21,740 nt of DNA. Origin: a virus. The translations under genes and the position numbers were made by a program. Shown piece after piece: positions 15,251 through 21,740 of the stretch (positions are counted from its first letter, which is position 1; the number at the start of each line of letters is the position of its first letter). The notes beneath the pieces are model-generated. The model worked only from the letters and a program-made list of their open reading frames with translations, had not been told where the DNA came from and did not search any database. The stretch spans positions 1 to 21,740 of the IMG/VR virus record IMGVR_UViG_3300038654_000146; one strand, 5' to 3'.

Positions 15251-15440
15251 ATGTTATTAAATACTCTAAACTTTTGTAAAAGTACGATATTTTTTGGCAA
15301 AAACGAAAATTTGTTTAAATTTACAAAACGTAAGTGTAATTGAAATCGCTTACATCCCATCCACGCAAAAGCGATGAATGGGTTTTACGCTCCGTTTTAT
15401 AAATATGTAATTTTTTATTAAACATCATAATCATTTTAAA

Positions 15441-16688
15441 TTAAATACCATCTGAAAAATCACATATTCCAAAACTAGTGAATGACTGAGTTCTAATATC
15501 CCAAAACTTCCATGTATTACCATCTGAATAATATCCAGAAATCTGTTCTAAATCACCATTACTATTTTCATATAATTGACTAGCTGAACTGAGGGATTCA
15601 GTGTCTGTATATTTAGTTAAATTTAACACACCACCACAAGCATTTTCTATTGAAGAATAATCTCTAGCTAAGGTTTGTTGAAATGTAAGTGAATCTGAGA
15701 ATTGTCTTAATGAAATTGTTCTAGTTATAAAACTATCTGTTGTCCTTAAAACTATACTTCCAATTCTTTCATTACCAGTAGTATTCTGTGAATAATTTAC
15801 CGAAACTGTATTATCATTACCTATTCCAGAGACAGTCGAATAATTTATATCTATCCAAGAATCATTACTAAAAACATTCCAAGTAGTATTTGAAGTTACA
15901 CTAAATGAAAATATACCTGCACTATCATCTACGTCTTCACTTGAAGGTATAACACTTAATGATTGTGAACAATCATATTTTAGTGTTATAATACCATTTG
16001 AATCTACTTTAATTATTGAATCACTAGTGGCTTGATTATCTTCATTAAATGTGTAGAATTTATTATTACCATCAAAGGGTAATGTACCTTCTATATTTTC
16101 AAATAACTTATCAGTACCCCCAACTTCACCATTATTCAGTTGGTTATCCCAAAAAATAAGTCTCGTTAATGATAAAGAACTACAAGCTTGTTGTGTGGTA
16201 TCAAAAGCATCGATTGATATATTAATAGTTGGTAAATTTTTAACAGTACCAGTGAACAAACTATCGCTAGTCCCTACATTATTAGCCGCATCTCTAGCGG
16301 TAATATAAATGAAATAATTCGTATTTATCCCTAAACCACTTATCGTATAATTCCTAACACCACCTCCAACATTTATTGTTAACCAAACACCACCAGCCGC
16401 TTGGTAATATATAGTTTGAGATACCACACCAACATCATCAGTACTATTCCAGCTAATACTTATAGATGTTTGAGAATTATTAGTTTTAGCTAAATTAGTT
16501 ACTACTGGTGGTTGACCATCAGAATTAGTTATTGGGCAAATAGATGTATTAAAAACTGGAGCTACGTAGTCCTCATTTAATTCACCACCTATAAACTCTG
16601 TATTGGGTTTAGTCTCACCTGTTGGTTCACCCGTATCAATATTATATCTCTCTAAAATCCCATAACCCACAAATCCGTTATTTGCCAT
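15441..16688 (-). CDS. Virion surface protein with FN3 and BACON domains
   Basis: This 415-residue protein is the last gene of the right minus-strand operon. Domain order: a short N-terminal segment ending DYVAPVFNTSICPI (40-53); a fibronectin type III domain (about 60-150; SISISWNSTDD, YTISGLGINTNYFIYITARD); a roughly 80-residue domain starting QACSSLSL; a BACON domain (about 241-330; FSVTSNTTWNV...WI.I....G.G...VSV.YS.N......RIGSIVL, ending RTISLRQ); and a second copy of the 80-residue domain starting NACGGVLNL. BACON is a Bacteroidetes-associated domain thought to bind carbohydrate or mucin and is known in crAss-like phages. There is no signal peptide, consistent with assembly into virions. 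Glycan or surface binding is inferred. It lies 27 nt downstream of the VWA gene. Confidence 0.8.
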   Translation of the reverse strand: MANNGFVGYGILERYNIDTGEPTGETKPNTEFIGGELNEDYVAPVFNTSICPITNSDGQPPVVTNLAKTNNSQTSISISWNSTDDVGVVSQTIYYQAAGGVWLTINVGGGVRNYTISGLGINTNYFIYITARDAANNVGTSDSLFTGTVKNLPTINISIDAFDTTQQACSSLSLTRLIFWDNQLNNGEVGGTDKLFENIEGTLPFDGNNKFYTFNEDNQATSDSIIKVDSNGIITLKYDCSQSLSVIPSSEDVDDSAGIFSFSVTSNTTWNVFSNDSWIDINYSTVSGIGNDNTVSVNYSQNTTGNERIGSIVLRTTDSFITRTISLRQFSDSLTFQQTLARDYSSIENACGGVLNLTKYTDTESLSSASQLYENSNGDLEQISGYYSDGNTWKFWDIRTQSFTSFGICDFSDGI

Positions 16689-16715
16689 ATTATCTTTATT
16701 TATTTATTTATTAAT

Positions 16716-17915
16716 TTATACATTACATGAAGATTCAATGATATCAGAAATGGTGTTAGCGTTATATGTGGTATTGAAATCACCTCCAGTATCTGTTGCA
16801 AGGTCTTGCCAAATTGGGTTTGCAGCACCTTGACCAAGAACTATAACAACAACACCATTATCAATACAATCTTGTGTTAATGATGCGATACGATTTCTAA
16901 CTTCCTCAGTAAAATCATCATCTAATCCACCAGGTAAAGCATCGGTTATTAAAATTACATATCTAGCAACACCTGACCTAAATTGACCAAGTAAATTGTT
17001 ATTTAAAACTTTATCTAATGCTATATCCATTGGTTCTGGAACATTAAAACCATACCCTAATCCAAATACACCGCTGTTTATCTTATTTAATTGGGTATTA
17101 AACGTAGAGTTATTATTTATATTAAACATCTCCATTGCTGTTATATAAATCGTTGTATCTGCATTACTATTTAACGTTAATTTTTGATTATTAGGTAATT
17201 CATCATAATATATATTATTATAAATAGGTGGAGATGACGAATTATGCCATTCATCTACAATACATAAACCCAATCTATAATCATTAGTGTTAGTTTCAGT
17301 TTCAATAGTGTTAACCAAATCTGATACACCAGATTTAGTGTTTTCAATATATGCACCCATACTCGAAGAGTAGTCAATTATAATAGCTACATCCATTCCT
17401 TCAGCACATTCAACTGCACCTTCGTATAAAATAGTACTTATACTCGCTGTATTACCTCTAGAATCTTCTACGGTAACGGTATAAGTACCCACAGTTAAAT
17501 CAGTAATTGTGTTAGTGATAGATGAAGTACTAGTTGTAGAACCATTACTCCATGTATAAATGTAAGGACCTTCACCTGAGGTTACAGTCACCGTCGCTGT
17601 CCCGTCCAATGCTCCACTAATAGTAGGGTCTGTAGATTCAATCTCTAATGTAACGCCTTCTTCACAAAATTGAGAATCTTGTTTAACTCTCCACCCTAGG
17701 TTTGTTAATGGTGACAATAATTGATAAGGGACTACTTGATTCATATCCAAACTAGAAATCCTTGTTTCATCAATTTGTAAAAAAAATTGTATTGCCGCCT
17801 TACTCATACATTCACTTCCAGTGGGCATTGCAGATTGCAATTGGAAATACCCCTCATTAGCCACCATGTAATGAGCATCATCAAATGTTACTACTGCATT
17901 GAACTCTCTTGCCAT
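16716..17915 (-). CDS. SprB-repeat plus von Willebrand A domain virion protein
   Basis: This protein has 399 residues. The N-terminal 85 residues are unassigned (MAREFNAVVTFDDAHYMVAN and on). Residues about 90-165 match the SprB repeat of Flavobacterium gliding adhesins (GEGPYIYTWSNGSTTSTSS...DLTVGTYTVTVEDSRGNTAS). Residues about 170-399 are a von Willebrand factor A domain with a MIDAS DxSxS (D181-Y-S-S-S185) and the later Asp in ILITDALPGG (D325); the middle MIDAS Thr is not obvious. VWA domains coordinate a divalent ion in protein-protein contacts, so this could be an adhesin or virion-assembly partner. The ATG overlaps the fibre stop (TAATG), implying coupled translation. There is no signal peptide, which argues against a secreted host protein. 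Confidence 0.8.
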   Translation of the reverse strand: MAREFNAVVTFDDAHYMVANEGYFQLQSAMPTGSECMSKAAIQFFLQIDETRISSLDMNQVVPYQLLSPLTNLGWRVKQDSQFCEEGVTLEIESTDPTISGALDGTATVTVTSGEGPYIYTWSNGSTTSTSSITNTITDLTVGTYTVTVEDSRGNTASISTILYEGAVECAEGMDVAIIIDYSSSMGAYIENTKSGVSDLVNTIETETNTNDYRLGLCIVDEWHNSSSPPIYNNIYYDELPNNQKLTLNSNADTTIYITAMEMFNINNNSTFNTQLNKINSGVFGLGYGFNVPEPMDIALDKVLNNNLLGQFRSGVARYVILITDALPGGLDDDFTEEVRNRIASLTQDCIDNGVVVIVLGQGAANPIWQDLATDTGGDFNTTYNANTISDIIESSCNV

Positions 17916-20900
17916 TATATATCTTCAATTAATTTCAATCTCTTTTCTAATTCGTCAAGCTTATTTAACTTATTTTCTAAATACTTGTTCTTTTGTGATA
18001 ATTCCTGTATTGCCTTAGCTTGAACAAATAAAGTTTTATACAAGTTAACAGCATCTCTTTCTTCTGTTAAAAACTCATCAGGTGAATCATCAGCCATAAT
18101 ACCTATTTGGTCCACCCCTTTATTCTCCTCCTTATAATCAAAAGTATAAATATCTAGGGAGTCTACTAAAGCTAGTGCAGAATTGTTAAAAGGTGATAAA
18201 TTTTTCTTTAATTTTCTTAAAGATGATGTTGCTGATGTAGAATAAACTTTATCTGCTATTATATTACCGTTTACATCTAATTTAGCAGATGGTGTATCTG
18301 TCCCTATACCTAAATTACCACCATTAAAAAAATAACCCTCAGGTGACCAAGATGTTTCACTTGCAGGTGCATTAGCCTGTCCTGATGATACATCAGGGGT
18401 AAAGTAGCTACTGTGGTTTCTAATCCCTATTTGTAAGTTATCGTATGGCTGAGTACTTTTCATCCAAAGTTCTGCAACGTTAGCAGAGGTTCTATATAGA
18501 TAATAAGTTTCAGCATATGTACTACCTTTTACAAAAAATGTTCTAATAAAATCAATTTGGTTTGAACCCCTTTCTATGTTTACATGTACAGTATGGTTAC
18601 CACCATATCTAGTTAAAACTTCTACTATAGCTTGACCATCCATATATTGGTTAGCTAAAGTAAAATATCCTATTTTAAAATATCTTACTGAATTATTCCC
18701 AACACTTTTAAGTTCACCTAATTTCAAATGGTCTAAAATACTATTACCGTTTACATGTAATTTAGCAAATGGTGTATTTGTCCCTATACCTACATTATCG
18801 TTGAAAAGTGAATAAGAAGTAAAAGTTTTCTCACCTGTTATAGTTTCATTTGATGACTTATCAACATACCTACCGTCTAAATCTGCTGTTTGATTAGTAC
18901 CCCCAATTATATCTAATGTTAAAACTCCATTAGAGGTATCAAATAAAACATCATTAACATAAGTATCAGTGAAACTAGTTATATAACCAGCGTCATTATT
19001 GAAATAACTTATATCCACTGGGAAATTAGTTATATCTGATATTGTGTGTGTATGGTTTAATAATGAATACCTACCATCTAAATCAACAGTTACAGTAATT
19101 GAATCATCTCTAGTTGCAGTTAGAACTCCATCAGCTGAGTTAAAACCTAATCCATTTATTTTAGTATCAGTACCACCACTACCTAATTCATCCACATATG
19201 CTAATCCCTTCCACTCAGTTCCATTATGAATAGTCGGTCTATTATTATCATCAGAATCATAAATTAAGAAACCAGCGTCAGCGTTAGTTATAGCTGAAAG
19301 TTCATTTCTATAAAACCTAACTGCCCCATTTCTGTATATAGTGAACGCATCATCTCTAGATGAAGTACTAATACCATTACCGTAATTAACCAATCTATCA
19401 GTTGGGTGTTCTGTATCACCACCATTAACTGGTGTATAATCAGTACCATAAGCACCACCAGAAAATTCACCAACACCCCTAGCGTAATTGTAATAACCTT
19501 GAACATGTGAATATTGACCAGTGGCTAGTGTCGTATATCCTTCAGAGTGTGAAGTTGAACCAAGAGCTTCTGTATCATTACCTTCAGCGTGTGATATAGG
19601 ACCACTAGCTATTGTTTCACTACCTTCAGCGTGTGAAGCTACTTCACTAGCCTCAGTATCACTACCTTCGGCATGAGAAATGTTACCACTAGCTATTGTA
19701 TTAAATCCTTCAGCAAAAGAATACATAGCCGTTGCACCTTTTGTTATTGATGTAGTATTACTAAAACTAAAATCTTTTGCGTTTTCACCAATACTACCAT
19801 AGTTACTAGCAACCCTATCTTTTAAGACATAACCAACACCATTACCTTCATCTATTGCCACTAACTGACCATTACCTTCGGCAACATTTAAATCATCGAC
19901 ATAAGCTAATCCTTTCCATTCAGTTCCATTGTGTATTGTTGGTCTGTTATTATCATCAGAATCGTAAATTAATAAACCTTCTTTATTTGTGTTAGTTATA
20001 TCACTAGTTGTGGTTATATAAAATCTAACCGCACCGTTCCTATATATAGTAAATGCATCATCCCTAGAAGAAGGCCCTATACCATTACCATAATTAACCA
20101 ATCTATCAGTTAAATTACCATTAGCTGTATAATCAGTACCATATATACCACCAGAATGTTCACCAAGACCTCTAGCAAAGTTATTATCACCTTGGGCGTG
20201 AGAAAACGCACCACTAGCAATTGTTTCTCTACCCTCTGCGTGTGAATTTTGGTTACTAGCTTCTGTGTCAAAACCTTCAGCATGTGACGCAAAACCACTA
20301 GCTACAGTATCAGAGCCTTGGGCATGCGAATACGGGCCACTAGCTACAGTATTAAAACCTTCAGCGTGTGAGGCTACTTCACTCGCAACAGTAGTATCAC
20401 CCTCAGCATGTGAGTTAGGTCCACCAGCAATTGTAGAACTACCTTCTGCGTGGGATGTAAAACCACTAGCTATTGAACCACTACCTTCTGCATGTGAATT
20501 AGTCTCAGTAGCTTGGGTATTATTACCTTCAGTATGTGAAAAAGTACCTAAAGCTTGAGTACCTTGACCCTCAGCATGTGAATATGCACCACCAGCAACA
20601 GAATCACCTTCGGAATGAGAAGTAAACCCACTTGCCACTGAACCATCACCTTCAGCATGAGAATTAACACCACTAGCCACTGAACCATCACTTTCGGCAT
20701 GTGAATTTGGACCACTAGCTAGTGTATTAGAACCTTCGGCATGTGAATTGTTAGAGGTAGCCTGTGTATTCCTACCTTCAGCATGTGAATTAGGTCCACT
20801 AGCTGTTGTATTAAACCCTTCAGTAAATGAATTCTCACCCGTTGAACCAAGTGTTGTTGACAAAGTATCACTAAAACTAAAGTCTTTTGCATTGAAACCT

Positions 20901-21740
20901 ATAATACCATAATTACCAGAACTTCTGTCTTTTAAGGCGTATCCATCGCCATTACCTTCATTTATTTTAATTAACTCACCCGTTGAACCACTGGCTCCAC
21001 CACCTAGTTCGTCCACGTACGCTAATTCTTTCCATTCAGTTCCATTATGTATTGTCGGTCTGTTATTATTTTGATTATCTAAACCAAAGGCTCCTTCAAC
21101 ACCATTTGGTATATTAACATTAAACGGTGCGTTTTTAACGTTAATTGGTCTGAATTTTATAAGACCAGACCTAAATACAAACAATTGAGAATTTCTATTA
21201 TTTTGGTCAGCTGAAGTACCAACGTGGAATGATAAATCATTTATACTTACTTCGTTAGGGTTTTGAGCCATAACATCTAATGAGTTAGCACCCACAACAA
21301 TTTCACCAGCCGCTCTACCAGTACATCTAATACCAATTGTAGATGACCCAGCACCAGTACTTAAGTTTCGGTTACCAAACGAAGAAGAAAACTGATTATT
21401 GGAGCTATTTCTAGCACCAAATACAATAGAGGTATTACCAGAAACAGAATTTAAAAAACCAAAAGCCGCCGAAAAATCTCCTAGTACACGATTAGTCGCA
21501 CCCGCAGCAAAAGAAACATCACCCTCTATTGAGTGGTTAATTCCTGTAGCAAAACTAGCTACACCAGTAACACCATATGTGTTTATCGTACTAGAAGTAA
21601 GTGATGGGTCGTAAAGAGTTAAGTTTACTGAACCAAAACCTACTTGACCAAAATTACTTTGGTCTATATTTTTAATAACATAACCATCACCATCAGAAAT
21701 TAACTGACCACTTTCAGCACTAAATGTTATTGTATCACCA
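17915..21740 (-). CDS. Giant SHAEG-repeat tail fibre with C-terminal S74 chaperone, 5' end beyond window
   Basis: The frame is open to the right edge. A GTG at 21295 could be read as a start, but 148 further sense codons lie upstream with the same style of sequence (SFATGINHSIEGDVSFAAG, degenerate YadA-head units), so the gene almost certainly starts outside. At least 1274 residues are visible. Numbered from 21295: TIHNGTEWKELAYVDELG (81-98), SHAEG array 1 (155-372), connector HSGGIYGTDY...GAVRFY (380-426), a second module with array 2 (525-605), collagen-free beta regions, two GIGT.TP.AKL.VNG motifs (836-850, 996-1010), and a peptidase S74 intramolecular chaperone (about 1018-1110; SSLRKLKKNLSPF, DIYTFDYKEE, DQIGIMADD) ending in a coiled coil. 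S74 domains trimerise fibres and then cut themselves off. It forms the host-contact fibre, co-transcribed with the VWA gene. Confidence 0.88.
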   Translation of the reverse strand, partial: GDTITFSAESGQLISDGDGYVIKNIDQSNFGQVGFGSVNLTLYDPSLTSSTINTYGVTGVASFATGINHSIEGDVSFAAGATNRVLGDFSAAFGFLNSVSGNTSIVFGARNSSNNQFSSSFGNRNLSTGAGSSTIGIRCTGRAAGEIVVGANSLDVMAQNPNEVSINDLSFHVGTSADQNNRNSQLFVFRSGLIKFRPINVKNAPFNVNIPNGVEGAFGLDNQNNNRPTIHNGTEWKELAYVDELGGGASGSTGELIKINEGNGDGYALKDRSSGNYGIIGFNAKDFSFSDTLSTTLGSTGENSFTEGFNTTASGPNSHAEGRNTQATSNNSHAEGSNTLASGPNSHAESDGSVASGVNSHAEGDGSVASGFTSHSEGDSVAGGAYSHAEGQGTQALGTFSHTEGNNTQATETNSHAEGSGSIASGFTSHAEGSSTIAGGPNSHAEGDTTVASEVASHAEGFNTVASGPYSHAQGSDTVASGFASHAEGFDTEASNQNSHAEGRETIASGAFSHAQGDNNFARGLGEHSGGIYGTDYTANGNLTDRLVNYGNGIGPSSRDDAFTIYRNGAVRFYITTTSDITNTNKEGLLIYDSDDNNRPTIHNGTEWKGLAYVDDLNVAEGNGQLVAIDEGNGVGYVLKDRVASNYGSIGENAKDFSFSNTTSITKGATAMYSFAEGFNTIASGNISHAEGSDTEASEVASHAEGSETIASGPISHAEGNDTEALGSTSHSEGYTTLATGQYSHVQGYYNYARGVGEFSGGAYGTDYTPVNGGDTEHPTDRLVNYGNGISTSSRDDAFTIYRNGAVRFYRNELSAITNADAGFLIYDSDDNNRPTIHNGTEWKGLAYVDELGSGGTDTKINGLGFNSADGVLTATRDDSITVTVDLDGRYSLLNHTHTISDITNFPVDISYFNNDAGYITSFTDTYVNDVLFDTSNGVLTLDIIGGTNQTADLDGRYVDKSSNETITGEKTFTSYSLFNDNVGIGTNTPFAKLHVNGNSILDHLKLGELKSVGNNSVRYFKIGYFTLANQYMDGQAIVEVLTRYGGNHTVHVNIERGSNQIDFIRTFFVKGSTYAETYYLYRTSANVAELWMKSTQPYDNLQIGIRNHSSYFTPDVSSGQANAPASETSWSPEGYFFNGGNLGIGTDTPSAKLDVNGNIIADKVYSTSATSSLRKLKKNLSPFNNSALALVDSLDIYTFDYKEENKGVDQIGIMADDSPDEFLTEERDAVNLYKTLFVQAKAIQELSQKNKYLENKLNKLDELEKRLKLIEDI
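19481..19723 (-). repeat. 42-nt SHAEG repeat array 2 in the giant fibre
   Basis: Six units (SFAEG, four SHAEG/SHSEG, SHVQG) share unit types SDTEASEVA and NDTEALG with the smaller fibre. They are followed by a diverged connector (YYNYARGVGEFSGGAYGTDY). Confidence 0.8.
20180..20833 (-). repeat. 42-nt SHAEG repeat array 1 in the giant fibre
   Basis: Sixteen or so 14-residue units with core SHAEG, SHAQG, SHSEG or SHTEG occur here. They are more diverged than those of the smaller fibre. One unit (SHSEGDSVAGGAY) is a residue short, an in-frame 3-nt loss near 20600-20620. Confidence 0.8.

Larger units (their letters stand above)
15102..15400 (-). mobile_element. IS605/IS1341-type element C, internally deleted, with a mini-TnpB ORF
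   Basis: The right-end hairpin (15110-15138) is identical in sequence to that of element B. The left-end hairpin is CCCATCCACGC-AAAA-GCGATGAATGGG (15356-15382) with the same GTTTTACGCTCCGTTTTAT terminus. No tnpA sequence is present. The 98 nt upstream of the mini-tnpB start (15251-15348) appear to be the element's own leader. The layout fits a deletion derivative of a tnpB-bearing element mobilisable only in trans. Confidence 0.8.

Noticed and set aside
15398-15405. TATAAATA, identical to a T4 late-promoter box, on the plus strand
   Set aside because: It spans the IS end and faces the 3' end of an antisense gene; such matches are expected by chance in DNA this AT-rich.
20265-20558. Plus-strand 97-codon repeat ORF (PSACE... 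pattern)
   Set aside because: It is the antisense shadow of the SHAEG array; its periodicity comes from the fibre repeats.
21293-21295. GTG at 21295 as the true start of the giant fibre
   Set aside because: The frame stays open for 148 codons to the edge with fibre-like repeats, so the start lies outside the window.
1-21740. Diversity-generating retroelement acting on the fibres or BspA-like repeats
   Set aside because: No reverse transcriptase, template repeat or adenine-biased variable region was seen here; one outside the window cannot be excluded.

Overview
The window looks like part of the genome of a large tailed phage, probably contractile-tailed, infecting a Bacteroidetes (Flavobacteriia-like) host. 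The DNA is AT-rich, gene starts lack Shine-Dalgarno sequences and follow A-rich leaders, and the virion proteins carry domains typical of Bacteroidetes and their phages: SprB-type repeat, BACON, BspA-like/DUF285 repeats, YadA-head SHAEG repeats and a peptidase S74 chaperone. No integrase, tRNA, rRNA or CRISPR array was seen.

Layout. Positions 1-5399 are a tightly packed minus-strand structural operon. In transcription order it holds a probable gp14-like neck protein, a probable gp15-like tail-completion protein, a SHAEG-repeat tail fibre, and a BspA-like repeat protein that runs off the left edge. Positions 5520-9084 are plus strand: an SNF2-type helicase interrupted by an intein in its Walker A motif, a translationally coupled glutaredoxin, and a small beta-rich protein. 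Positions 9058-9480 hold an IS200/IS605 remnant and a broken ribbon-helix-helix gene. Positions 9544-14082 encode a family B DNA polymerase with an intein in motif C, ended by an intrinsic terminator that overlaps the stop codon. Positions 14119-15400 hold two internally deleted IS605-type elements bracketing two small minus-strand genes. Positions 15441-21740 are a second minus-strand virion operon: a giant SHAEG fibre with an S74 chaperone (entering from beyond the right edge), a SprB/von Willebrand A protein, and an FN3/BACON protein.

How the parts fit. The plus-strand genes serve DNA replication and recombination plus nucleotide or redox metabolism. The two minus-strand blocks build the neck, tail end and host-contact apparatus. 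Three copies of one fibre module, spread over two loci about 16 kb apart, and a duplicated 397-residue module in the BspA-like protein suggest that the adhesion genes evolve by recombination. The selfish elements are of two kinds: protein introns in catalytic motifs of replication genes, and decayed IS605/TnpB elements confined to gene borders.
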